In this document: positions 34,112 to 43,491 of the stretch, piece by piece
Position numbering within the stretch: position 1 is the first letter of the stretch
Layout: every line of letters starts with the position of its first letter
NCBI GenBank assembly: GCA_023386345.1
Contig: JAEWJT010000016.1
Location: forward strand, 372,001 to 436,000
Source of the DNA: Bacillota bacterium
Lineage (GTDB): Bacteria > Bacillota > Clostridia > Tissierellales > Sedimentibacteraceae
Reading direction: 5' to 3'
DNA length: 64,000 nt
Made by a program: the position numbers and the translations under genes
The notes under the pieces: model-generated
The model's database searches: none
Told to the model about the DNA's origin: nothing
The model's input: the letters and a program-made list of their open reading frames with translations, nothing else

Positions 34112-35818
34112 ATGAATGTAATGGTAAAAAACCTAAAAAATGATAAAAAAATTGAAAATGTTCCAATTACACAAAATGAAACTGCTTATGACTTGTTAAA
34201 AAAGATATATGGTGATGATTATAATAAATACTTGTTAGTTAAAATAAATAATACATTAAAAGAACTTAGCTATAACGCATTTTATGACAGCGATGAAGTA
34301 GAGTTTTTAGATATTAAAAATCCTGATGGAATGAGAGTATATATAAGAACACTTACCTTTATATATATAAAGGCTTGCAAGGAATTATATGAAAATTCAG
34401 AAGAATTGCATGGTAGCTTAAAGGCTGGGGAGCATAACTCCGTAGCGTTGATTGAACACTCTTTAAACAAAGGCTTGTTTTCAGAAATTAAGCTAAACAG
34501 AAAGCTTACAGAAGATGATATAATAAAAATTAAAGATAAAATGCAGGAAATTATTGATAGAAATATTAGTATTAATAGGGCTATGCTTTCTATTGATGAA
34601 GCAAGAGAGATATTTTTAAAACAAGGCATGACTGATAAGATATCCTTACTAGCAAATTGGGGAACTGAAAATATTAGAGTTTATGAGCTTGATGGATATT
34701 ACGATATGTTTTATGGATATGTTGCTCCAAATACCAATGTTATTTACAAATTTGACTTGAAGCTGTTTCAATCAGGTCTGATATTACGATACCCATCTAA
34801 AGAGAACACAAATGAATTTCCTGAATATGCTGAGGATGTAAAGCTTGCAAAGATATTTAAGGAATCTGAGGATTGGGGAGATATCATGGAGTTAGCTCAT
34901 GTCGGAGCATTAAATGAGCATATAGTAAATGAGAAAATACACGATTTAATATTAGTAAATGAAGCACTTCATGAAAAGAAAATAGCATACATTGCAGATG
35001 AAATTTCAGAAAATGAAGATATTAGAATTGTTTTGATAGCAGGACCTTCATCATCTGGAAAAACAACATTTGCCCAAAGATTATCAATACAGCTTAGAGT
35101 AAATGGCAAAAAAACATATGCAATTTCGTTGGATGATTACTTTGTGGACAGAGAAAAGACACCAAGAGATGAGAATGGAAATTATGACTTTGATACAATA
35201 GATGCGCTTGATATTGAGCTGTTCAATGATCATCTTCTTGATCTTATGAATGGCCATGAGGTGCAAATACCAACCTTTGAATTTAAAACAGGTAAAAGGA
35301 TTTATGATAAAGAGCCTGTCAAGCTTTCAAAGGACCATATAATAGTGGTTGAGGGTATACACGGATTAAACGACAAGCTTACGTCGCATATATACGCTAA
35401 GAATAAATTTAAAATTTATATAAGTGCATTAACTCAGCTAAATATTGATAATCATAACATGATATCTACTTCTGACACAAGACTGATAAGAAGAATTGTT
35501 AGAGATAATCAATTTAGAGGACATAATGCTCAAAGCACGATGAGGATGTGGGAAAGCGTCAGAAAGGGCGAGGAAAAATATATATTCCCATTCCAAGAAA
35601 ATTCAGATGTGATGTTTAACTCATCATTGACTTATGAGCTAGGAATTCTTAAGAAATATGCTGTTCCGTTGATAGAGGAAGTTAAGGAGGACAGCGAATT
35701 TTATCCTGAAAGACAGAGATTGTTAAAATTCTTAAGTTATTTCAAATCAATAGAAAATGAAAATACTATACCTAAAACTTCAATACTAAAGGAGTTTATA
35801 GGTGGAGGAATATTGTAA
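34112..35818 (+). CDS. Uridine kinase-like protein with N-terminal TGS and ThrRS-like domains
   Basis: A 568-residue protein. Residues 1-65 form a TGS-like domain, 70-240 resemble the second domain of threonyl-tRNA synthetase, and the C-terminal third is a P-loop kinase of the PRK/uridine kinase family with Walker A IAGPSSSGKTTFAQRL, ISLDDYFVDREKTPRDENG and IVVEGIHGLND. This fusion is common in Clostridia and annotated as nucleoside kinase; the true substrate is not settled. Its AAGGA is 11 nt from the ATG at 34112, and an alternative ATG lies at 34121. malQ follows after 28 bp, probably on the same transcript. Confidence 0.87.
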   Translation: MNVMVKNLKNDKKIENVPITQNETAYDLLKKIYGDDYNKYLLVKINNTLKELSYNAFYDSDEVEFLDIKNPDGMRVYIRTLTFIYIKACKELYENSEELHGSLKAGEHNSVALIEHSLNKGLFSEIKLNRKLTEDDIIKIKDKMQEIIDRNISINRAMLSIDEAREIFLKQGMTDKISLLANWGTENIRVYELDGYYDMFYGYVAPNTNVIYKFDLKLFQSGLILRYPSKENTNEFPEYAEDVKLAKIFKESEDWGDIMELAHVGALNEHIVNEKIHDLILVNEALHEKKIAYIADEISENEDIRIVLIAGPSSSGKTTFAQRLSIQLRVNGKKTYAISLDDYFVDREKTPRDENGNYDFDTIDALDIELFNDHLLDLMNGHEVQIPTFEFKTGKRIYDKEPVKLSKDHIIVVEGIHGLNDKLTSHIYAKNKFKIYISALTQLNIDNHNMISTSDTRLIRRIVRDNQFRGHNAQSTMRMWESVRKGEEKYIFPFQENSDVMFNSSLTYELGILKKYAVPLIEEVKEDSEFYPERQRLLKFLSYFKSIENENTIPKTSILKEFIGGGIL

Positions 35819-35846
35819 TAGTATTATAAGAAAGGTTAAAATATAA

Positions 35847-37325
35847 ATGCTGAAAAGAAGTTCTGGAATACTAATGCCTGTGAGTTCATTACCATCCAAA
35901 TATGGCATAGGAACATTAGGAAAAGAGGCATATAATTTCGTAGATTTTTTACATTTAAGCAATCAAAAATATTGGCAGCTGCTGCCTATGGGACCTGTTT
36001 CGTATGGTGATTCTCCATATGCTTCATTTTCAGTGTTTGCAGGAAATCCGTACTATATAGACCTTGATGTCTTGATAGAGGAGGGGCTTTTATCCTGTGA
36101 GGATTGCGAGATTTTGAATGTGAATGATAAATATATAGACTACGAAAGACAGTTTAATTTCAGATATAAAATACTTCATAAAGCCTTTGTTAATTCAATA
36201 GAGAAATATGAAAGCGAAATAAACGAATTTAAAGCTAATAATCAATGGGTAGATGATTATGCCTTATTCATGTCATTAAAGTATTACAACAATCAGAAAT
36301 CTTGGCACGAATGGGAAGAAAAGATATCAAAAGAGAATATAAAAGAAATTGAAAAATACAGACATATGCTTAAGGACGATATAGAATTTTGGATATTTCT
36401 TCAGTTTATGTTTTATAAGCAATATACTAAATTGAAAGATTACGCAAATAGCAGGGGAGTTTTTTTAATTGGTGATATGCCGATTTATATAGCACAGGAT
36501 AGCGTAGAGGCTTGGTCTGAAAGAAGTCTGTTCATGACGGATGCTTGTAAGCGCCCAAGCTTAGTTGCAGGAGTACCACCTGATGCTTTTTCAGACAAAG
36601 GTCAGCTTTGGGGAAATCCTATATATAATTGGCAATATCATAGAATGAATTCTTATGAATGGTGGATAAAAAGACTCAACTTATCCTTAAAGCTATATGA
36701 CCTTGTGAGAATAGATCATTTTAGAGGATTTGATGAGTTCTGGGCTGTAGAAAGAGGCTCTGAAAATGCAATTTCTGGCGCTTGGTTTCCTGCAAATGGG
36801 AGAGAGCTGTTTAATCGTGCTGCAAAAGAGATAAAGAATTTAAATATAATAGCAGAGGATTTAGGAATTATAACAGACAGCGTTGTAAGTTTAAGAAATG
36901 AATTTAATTTCCCCGGAATGAAAATACTCCAATTTGCCTTTGATGGAAACCCTAAAAATCCATATCTTCCAGAAAATTATGAGGAGAATTCAGCCGCATA
37001 CACAGGGACTCATGATAATGATACATTAAAGGGCTGGTATCAAAAACTTGATGAGAATACAAGAGAATATGTTCTAAAAAGCTTGAATATAAGTGAAGAA
37101 ATGAATATTGACGATATAATCTATGCGATGATAGAAAGAGTTTTAGCAAGCAAATCTAGACTTTGCATAATTCCGTTGCAGGATTATTTATGCCTTGGCT
37201 CAGAAGCAAGAATAAACACTCCCGCAACACTAGGAGGCAATTGGATTTGGAAAGCTGATAAAGATATGCTCACTAAGGATATAATACATAAAATAAGGAA
37301 GATTACATCAGATAATGATAGATGA
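35847..37325 (+). CDS. malQ: 4-alpha-glucanotransferase (amylomaltase)
   Basis: A 492-residue GH77 enzyme that transfers alpha-1,4-glucan segments between chains. It begins RSSGILMPVSSLPSKYGIGTLG and shows SYGDSPYASFSVFAGNPYYIDLD. The GH77 catalytic regions are visible as VRIDHFRGF with the nucleophile aspartate, NIIAEDLG with the acid/base glutamate and YTGTHDNDT with the transition-state aspartate. Length is normal. It lies 28 bp behind the kinase-like gene and converges on the glycogen operon, with which it acts in glycogen remodelling. Confidence 0.95.
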   Translation: MLKRSSGILMPVSSLPSKYGIGTLGKEAYNFVDFLHLSNQKYWQLLPMGPVSYGDSPYASFSVFAGNPYYIDLDVLIEEGLLSCEDCEILNVNDKYIDYERQFNFRYKILHKAFVNSIEKYESEINEFKANNQWVDDYALFMSLKYYNNQKSWHEWEEKISKENIKEIEKYRHMLKDDIEFWIFLQFMFYKQYTKLKDYANSRGVFLIGDMPIYIAQDSVEAWSERSLFMTDACKRPSLVAGVPPDAFSDKGQLWGNPIYNWQYHRMNSYEWWIKRLNLSLKLYDLVRIDHFRGFDEFWAVERGSENAISGAWFPANGRELFNRAAKEIKNLNIIAEDLGIITDSVVSLRNEFNFPGMKILQFAFDGNPKNPYLPENYEENSAAYTGTHDNDTLKGWYQKLDENTREYVLKSLNISEEMNIDDIIYAMIERVLASKSRLCIIPLQDYLCLGSEARINTPATLGGNWIWKADKDMLTKDIIHKIRKITSDNDR

Positions 37326-37393
37326 AAGAAGTAAAAAATAATTATTAGAGAGAGTTTTAGTAAATTTTATTATAAATATATCCCCAAAAATAA

Positions 37394-37445
37394 GAAAATG
37401 CACTTTTAAATAGCCTTTGCGGGCTAAATAAAAGTGCATTTTTAT
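37394..37445. terminator. Bidirectional terminator between malQ and the glycogen operon
   Basis: AAAATGCACTTTTA (37395-37408) pairs with TAAAAGTGCATTTT (37429-37442) and encloses a second TAGCC/GGGCTA hairpin. A and T runs flank it. Confidence 0.85.
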
Positions 37446-37497
37446 TTACAATTTTCATATAAGAGCGTTTTGCAACAGCTCAAATTTATTTTAGAAA

Positions 37498-39444
37498 TTA
37501 TATTAAGTTATCTACCTTAATATTGCTAAGTAAAATTAAATATCCGTTATTACTAAGATTGAAAGTGGAATTAGTTTCCCTCGTTAAATATTTCTTAAAT
37601 TTTTGTTTAAAATTTAAAGTGGCTGTATCTTTTGAAAGATTTGTCGCAATTATAATTCGTTCATTATCATTATATCTTTCAAAGATAAAAATCCCGTCCT
37701 CATGTAATAGGCATTTATATTTACCGTCAGAAAATACTTTGTTCTTTCGCAATTCAGATAGCATTTTATAGTGATTTAAAATTTCAATATCTTCATTTCT
37801 CCATGGGTAACATCTTCTATTGAAAGGGTCTTCAAAGCCCTCAAGTCCAACTTCATCCCCGTAGTAGATACAAGGTATCCCAGGTAGAGTAAATTGAAGC
37901 AGACTCGCTATTTTAAGCAGGGTCATAGCGTTTTGCTTTTCTTCACTGCTTAGCTTATATTCTGCTCTTTCTTTTTTTGCTTCTGGTGCTTTGGATGTGC
38001 CTAATATAGTAAGAATTCTTTCTGTATCGTGAGTTCCTAAAATATTCATTAGGCTGTTGACCGTTTGAGGTGGATATTTTTCTATTATAAGATTTAAAGT
38101 ATAATTTAGAGTATTGCAATCGCCAGTTTTAATATATTCGATTATAGTATTTTTTAAAGGATAATTTGTTACCGAATCTAGCTGATTTCCTAGGAAATAT
38201 TCCTTTAGTACACCATATGAGAATTTATTTGAAGCGTCCTCCCATACTTCGCCAACAATAAAGGATTCACTATCCTGCTCTTTTACAGAAGTCCTCAGCA
38301 GTTTTAGGAAATTATCTGGAAGCTCATCTGCTACATCAAGACGCCAACCTTTAATCCCCTTTTTTTGCCAATATTTTAGTACTCCATTTTCTCCCATGAT
38401 AAAATCAATATAATTCTTGCTATACTTATTCAAGGTTGGCAGAGTAGGTATACCCCACCAGCTTGCATAGTCGTCGTTCCATTTATTGAATGTATACCAG
38501 TCGTAATATGGAGATTTTTCACTTTGATATGCTCCTAAAGAGGTATATCTGCCATACTTATTAAAATAAATACTGTCAGCTCCTGTATGGCTGAAAACTC
38601 CATCTAAAATTATTTTTATGCCATATTTTTTTGCTTCTTCGCATAAAGCAGATAGGATAATTTCATCTCCAAACATAGGGTCAATTGAGAAATAGTCTGC
38701 TGTGTCGTACTTATGGTTTGAGTAAGCTTTAAAAATAGGAGAAAGATATAGAATAGTAACCCCTAACTCTGATAGATAGGGGAGCTTTTCTATTATTCCT
38801 TTTAAATTACCCCCAAAGAAGTCGTTATTTTTAATTTCTCCATTTTCATCAGGAAGATAGTTTGGAGTTCCATTCCAATCATTTCTTATTATAATGTCGT
38901 TATTTTTTATATTATTATTTTGAATATCATGATTTTTAATATTATTGTTTTTTATTTTGTGAATTTCAACATCAATATTTTCAAGCTTATAGTCTTTATC
39001 ATTGTAGTTGTCTTTATAAAACCTATCAACAAAAATATGGTATATTATGCCACTATGTGTCCATTTAGGAGTTATATAGTCTTTACTATATATAAGAAGC
39101 TGGTATTTTTGTGATGAAATAGCTTGCTTATTTTGTTCATTAAAAAGTAAGTCTTTGTTTGTAATATTTTCCTCTAAAATAAAAGAATAAAAATAATTAC
39201 CTTCTTCATTAATTGTGAAAGTAGCGGTATACAAATCATAGTTTTTCTCTAAGCTAATCCAAATCATAGTGAATTCATGGAAGAAATAGCTATCATAGTT
39301 TTTTCTTTTATCAAGGCGTATTCTAGGAATGACGAAAGAGCCTCTTTTAACATATATTTTTAATTCTATTTCCTGTCCGCACATGATTCCACCTTGAGGA
39401 TATCTATGAAATATAGATTGACTGTCAAATATATACATATTCAT
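37498..39444 (-). CDS. GH13 alpha-glucosidase/neopullulanase-type amylase
   Basis: A 648-residue glycoside hydrolase: an N-terminal beta domain (about residues 1-125), then a GH13 barrel beginning IIYHIFVDRFYKDN. The catalytic residues are the nucleophile in GWRLDVADE, the acid/base glutamate in VGEVWEDA and the aspartate in LGTHDTERI. Between the barrel start and FFGGNLKGI is an Asn/Ile/Lys-rich low-complexity insertion (about residues 160-185). As last gene of the glycogen operon it probably degrades glycogen or maltodextrin. I chose ATG 39444 (AGGTG 7 nt upstream); the frame is open from ATG 39471, which follows a hairpin. Confidence 0.88.
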   Translation of the reverse strand: MNMYIFDSQSIFHRYPQGGIMCGQEIELKIYVKRGSFVIPRIRLDKRKNYDSYFFHEFTMIWISLEKNYDLYTATFTINEEGNYFYSFILEENITNKDLLFNEQNKQAISSQKYQLLIYSKDYITPKWTHSGIIYHIFVDRFYKDNYNDKDYKLENIDVEIHKIKNNNIKNHDIQNNNIKNNDIIIRNDWNGTPNYLPDENGEIKNNDFFGGNLKGIIEKLPYLSELGVTILYLSPIFKAYSNHKYDTADYFSIDPMFGDEIILSALCEEAKKYGIKIILDGVFSHTGADSIYFNKYGRYTSLGAYQSEKSPYYDWYTFNKWNDDYASWWGIPTLPTLNKYSKNYIDFIMGENGVLKYWQKKGIKGWRLDVADELPDNFLKLLRTSVKEQDSESFIVGEVWEDASNKFSYGVLKEYFLGNQLDSVTNYPLKNTIIEYIKTGDCNTLNYTLNLIIEKYPPQTVNSLMNILGTHDTERILTILGTSKAPEAKKERAEYKLSSEEKQNAMTLLKIASLLQFTLPGIPCIYYGDEVGLEGFEDPFNRRCYPWRNEDIEILNHYKMLSELRKNKVFSDGKYKCLLHEDGIFIFERYNDNERIIIATNLSKDTATLNFKQKFKKYLTRETNSTFNLSNNGYLILLSNIKVDNLI

Positions 39445-39472
39445 GCCCATGCACCTATTGCATAAGAACATT

Positions 39473-39495
39473 AAACTCTCTTTTCAAGAGAGTTT
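39473..39495 (-). promoter_or_regulatory. Hairpin between glgP and the GH13 gene
   Basis: AAACTCTCTT (39473-39482) and AAGAGAGTTT (39486-39495) form a 10-bp stem with a 3-nt loop. It is not followed by a T run on the minus strand. It could mark an mRNA processing or stability site, and would hide the only possible ribosome binding site of the upstream ATG at 39471. Confidence 0.5.
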
Positions 39496-39553
39496 AAATA
39501 TTTGTGCATATCCTTTCATTATTTTTCATTTCTTTTAATCTTACTCCTCAAAA

Positions 39554-41980
39554 TTATAAAGGCTTAATATTCCAAATTTTATTGGCATATTCTCTAATCG
39601 TTCTATCAGAAGAAAACACTCCTGAGCTTGCAATATTTATCAGTGACATCTGATTCCATTTTGTTTTATCATTGAAGTACAATTGCGAGGCTTTTCCATG
39701 AACTTCCATATAGCTGTTAAAATCAGCAAAGCACATATAAGGGTCACCTACATTATCTGTACCTAGTAAATACTTGCTAATCGATTCAAAATTTTTATTG
39801 CTAAATCCCTTATTAAGAAAATCTATTATTTTACGAAGCTTTTCATTTTTCTGATAATATTGTATCGAAGAGTATCCCCTAGACCACAATTCTTCTACTT
39901 CATAATCTCTCATTCCAAAGAGGAAGAAATTGTCTTCGCCTACTTGTGCAAGCATTTCAACATTTGCACCGTCGTATGTTCCTATGGTTAAAGCACCGTT
40001 TAGCATGAATTTCATATTGCCTGTTCCGCTTGCTTCCTTTCCTGCAAGTGAAATTTGTTCGCTTAGCTCACCTGCTGGAATTAGTATCTCTGCAAGTGAC
40101 ACCGAATAATTTTCTAAGAAAACTACATTTATATATTTTTTAATGTGTTCATTCTTATTGACATAATCGCTTAATGCACATATTAGCTGTATTATTTCTT
40201 TAGCACGAAAATATCCAGGTGCTGCCTTAGCTGCAAATATGAATGTTTCTGGGACTATATGAGCAGTATTTCCCTCTTTGATATCAATTATTAGGCTGAT
40301 AATTCTAAGAGCATTTAAAAGCTGTCTTTTGTATTCGTGAAGTCTTTTTGCCTGCACATCAAATATAGAATCAATATTAAGAGAAATATTATTGTTCTTC
40401 ATAATAAACTCTGCAAGATGCTTTTTATTGCTGTACTTTATTTTATCTAATTCGTCTAAGATATTCTTGTCATTGACATATTTTTTTAGCTCAGACAATC
40501 TGCTAGCATCTAGGCTGTAGGAATTGCCCAAAAGCTTGTCTAATAAATTTTTAAGCAGCGGATTAGCCTGATTTAGCCAACGTCTGTGTGCTATGCCATT
40601 AGTAACATTGAGAAATTTTTCAGGGCTGTATTCATAAAAGTTTTTAAATACAGTTCTTTTTAATATATCTGTGTGCAGAGCAGCCACTCCATTTACGGCA
40701 TGGCTTCCGGCTATACATAGATTAGCCATGTTTATTTTATTGTATCCAAATATTGACATTTGAACAGCCTTGTCCCAGTTGCCATTATATCTATGTCTTG
40801 CTTCTTCTAAAAATCGCTTGTTTATTTCAGATATTATCATAAAAATTCTTGGAAGCTTATTTTTAACAATATCAACATCAAATGTTTCTAATGCTTCTGT
40901 AAGCACAGTATGATTAGTGTATGAAACTGTATCTGAAACTATTTTCCATGCTATCTCCCATGAGTAATTGTAATCATCCATAAAAATACGCATTAGTTCA
41001 GGTACTATAAGAGCTGGGTGAGTGTCATTGATGTGTATAGAGACTTTTTCGCTGAAATTATCAAGTGTATTGTACTTTCTCAAATGCTTTCTCACAATAT
41101 CCTGTGCAGAAGCAGAAACAAGAAAATATTGCTGCTTGAGCCTTAAAATTTTCCCCTCGTTGTGATTATCAGCCGGATATAAAACCTTTGATATAGCCTC
41201 TGCCATAGAGTCCTCAGATAAGGCTCGTATATAATCTCCCTGTGAGAATAAATTCATGTCAATGGAGTGCAAGCTTTTAGACTCCCAAAGTCTTAACAAG
41301 CTTACACCTTTGCCGCCAAAGCCTGATATATACATATCATAAGGAATGGCATCAATTTCTGTTTGGTAATCATAGTGAATTTTAAGTCCTTTTTGGGTCC
41401 ATTCTTCTCTTATCTTACCATCAAATTTGACGATTACACGTTCTTCTGCTTTAGGAATAAGCCATACATCGGAGCTTTTTAACCAATCATCCGGAAGCTC
41501 TGTCTGCCATCCATCTACAATTTTTTGTTTAAAAAGTCCGAATTCATATTTGATAGAATATCCTGTGGCAGGGTAGTTTTGTGTCGCAAGAGAATCCATG
41601 AAACAGGCAGCAAGTCTGCCAAGACCACCATTTCCAAGTCCGGGGTCTTTTTCTATATCGTAAAATTCTTCTAAGGTGAAATTATATTTTCTAAGTGCCT
41701 CTGAAACTTCTTTTTCTATATTGAGGTTAAATAGATTATTTCTAAGTGATTTTCCCACTAAAAATTCCATACACATATAATTTATCTGTTTTTGATTGTT
41801 TGACTCGGCTTCCTTAACAAATCTAATATGCTTTTCTTGAAGTAAATTTCTTATAGCTATGGATAAGGCTCTATATACTTGATTTAAGCTTGCAGCTTCA
41901 GAAGATATATTCCAATGCCGCAAAATTTCTTCATCAATAAGCTTATTGATTAGCCTTGAATCAATTTTTGATTGAATCAT
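39554..41980 (-). CDS. glgP: Glycogen/alpha-glucan phosphorylase
   Basis: An 808-residue GT35 enzyme that releases glucose 1-phosphate from glycogen. It shows DPGLGNGGLGRLAACFMDSL near the start, a SIHINDTHPAL segment, and the pyridoxal-phosphate lysine in GTGNMKFMLNGALTIGTYDG. I chose the ATG at 41980, with GGAGG 5 nt upstream; the frame is open to 42052. Its first 20 bp overlap the end of glgA, suggesting coupled translation. Length fits the bacterial family of about 800 residues. Confidence 0.95.
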   Translation of the reverse strand: MIQSKIDSRLINKLIDEEILRHWNISSEAASLNQVYRALSIAIRNLLQEKHIRFVKEAESNNQKQINYMCMEFLVGKSLRNNLFNLNIEKEVSEALRKYNFTLEEFYDIEKDPGLGNGGLGRLAACFMDSLATQNYPATGYSIKYEFGLFKQKIVDGWQTELPDDWLKSSDVWLIPKAEERVIVKFDGKIREEWTQKGLKIHYDYQTEIDAIPYDMYISGFGGKGVSLLRLWESKSLHSIDMNLFSQGDYIRALSEDSMAEAISKVLYPADNHNEGKILRLKQQYFLVSASAQDIVRKHLRKYNTLDNFSEKVSIHINDTHPALIVPELMRIFMDDYNYSWEIAWKIVSDTVSYTNHTVLTEALETFDVDIVKNKLPRIFMIISEINKRFLEEARHRYNGNWDKAVQMSIFGYNKINMANLCIAGSHAVNGVAALHTDILKRTVFKNFYEYSPEKFLNVTNGIAHRRWLNQANPLLKNLLDKLLGNSYSLDASRLSELKKYVNDKNILDELDKIKYSNKKHLAEFIMKNNNISLNIDSIFDVQAKRLHEYKRQLLNALRIISLIIDIKEGNTAHIVPETFIFAAKAAPGYFRAKEIIQLICALSDYVNKNEHIKKYINVVFLENYSVSLAEILIPAGELSEQISLAGKEASGTGNMKFMLNGALTIGTYDGANVEMLAQVGEDNFFLFGMRDYEVEELWSRGYSSIQYYQKNEKLRKIIDFLNKGFSNKNFESISKYLLGTDNVGDPYMCFADFNSYMEVHGKASQLYFNDKTKWNQMSLINIASSGVFSSDRTIREYANKIWNIKPL

Positions 41981-43439
41981 TTTGTCCTCCGTTATGTATG
42001 CTATTATACATTTCAAAATATTTAACTGCTGAATTTTCCCAGCTAAAATCAACAGACATTACAGCCTCTATAAGTTTTCTAAAATTATTTTCATCTGCAT
42101 AAACCTGTAAAGCTCTTTTAATTGCTAAAACTAAATCATGAGGGGTTTCGTTATAGAATGTAAAGCCATTTCCAGTTCCTAGACTGCAATCCTTTATAGA
42201 ATCCTTGAGTCCGCCGATCTCTCTAACTATTGGAACAGTTCCATAACGAGAAGCAATCATCTGTGAAATTCCGCAAGGCTCACTTATTGATGGCATTAAA
42301 ATAAAATCAGCACCGGCATATAATTTTCTCGCAAGGTCTTGATTAAAATCTATTTTTGTAGAGAGCTTGTTTTTATACATATCTTGAAGTGCTTTAAAAT
42401 GCAATTCATAATTTCTGTCTCCCTTGCCAAGTATTATAAATTGAACTTTCTCTTTTAATATTTCATCAATCGCATATATTATGAGGTCAAAGCCCTTGTG
42501 TTTTACAAGTCTTGAGACGATACCAATAACAGGTATTTTTTCGTTTTTTGGCAAATTTACAAGCTGTTGCAAACTTGTTTTATTTATAGATTTTTTCTGG
42601 ATACTATTTATATTGTAATTTTCAAATAGTGCCTTGTCAGTCTCAGGATTGTAAAAATCAGTGTCAATTCCATTTAGGATACCTCTTAACTTATGAGAGT
42701 TTCTATTTACTATACTTGCAAGACCATGAGCGTGATAATTATCAAGCATTTCCTTTGCATAGCTTTCGCTGACGGTACTTATAACATCGCTTGTTTCTAA
42801 TGCACCCTTGATGAGATTTATAGCACCATTAAATTCTATAATTGATTTTTCGCTTCCGTGAATATCAAATATATCCTCAGCAATTTTCATGTCATAAATT
42901 CCTTGATATTCAATGTTGTGTATTGTTAATATTGTTTTTATATTGCTATAATCAACGTAGTTTGAATAAGTAGTTTTAAGATATATTGGAATAAGAGCTG
43001 TTTGCCAGTCATTTGCGTGTATTATGTCAGGTAAAAAATCAAGCATAGATATAACGGAAAGTATTGCTTTTGAGAAAAATGCAAATCTTTCACCATCATC
43101 AAAATGACCGTAGCAATCACTTCTTTTAAAATAGTATTCATTATCAATGAAATAATATGTAACACCATTTGCAAGCTTTTTAAATACTCCGCAGTATTGC
43201 TGTCTCCATGCTAAATGAACGATAGTATTGCCAATATATTCAAAATCGTCTCTGTTTTCTATGCTTTGATAAAGTGGGAGAATTATTCTTATGTCTATGT
43301 CGTCTCCATATTTTGCCTTTAAAGCTTTAGGTAGTGAGCCTGATACTTCTCCTAGACCGCCTGTTGTTATAAATGGAGCAGCTTCTGATGTTGCGAAAAG
43401 AATGTTTATTTTATTCATAATTATAACCACGCACCGCAC
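41961..43439 (-). CDS. glgA: Glycogen synthase (ADP-glucose type), with altered KTGGL motif
   Basis: A 492-residue GT5 enzyme that extends glycogen from ADP-glucose. IIHANDWQTALIPIYL, TIHNIEYQGIYD and SISEPCGISQMIASRYGTVPIVR are clearly conserved. The N-terminal motif, normally KTGGL with a lysine that binds ADP-glucose, reads TTGGL here. The start may be the GTG at 43439 (AAAGGA 9 nt upstream) or the ATG at 43418 (no clear site); the latter gives the more usual N-terminus. It lies between glgD and glgP in the operon. Confidence 0.92.
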   Translation of the reverse strand: MRCVVIIMNKINILFATSEAAPFITTGGLGEVSGSLPKALKAKYGDDIDIRIILPLYQSIENRDDFEYIGNTIVHLAWRQQYCGVFKKLANGVTYYFIDNEYYFKRSDCYGHFDDGERFAFFSKAILSVISMLDFLPDIIHANDWQTALIPIYLKTTYSNYVDYSNIKTILTIHNIEYQGIYDMKIAEDIFDIHGSEKSIIEFNGAINLIKGALETSDVISTVSESYAKEMLDNYHAHGLASIVNRNSHKLRGILNGIDTDFYNPETDKALFENYNINSIQKKSINKTSLQQLVNLPKNEKIPVIGIVSRLVKHKGFDLIIYAIDEILKEKVQFIILGKGDRNYELHFKALQDMYKNKLSTKIDFNQDLARKLYAGADFILMPSISEPCGISQMIASRYGTVPIVREIGGLKDSIKDCSLGTGNGFTFYNETPHDLVLAIKRALQVYADENNFRKLIEAVMSVDFSWENSAVKYFEMYNSIHNGGQNDSIKN

Positions 43440-43491
43440 TGGTGCTTATCCTTTCTTTTTTTTAATTTCTCTCTATCTTTTTTATGTAAAA

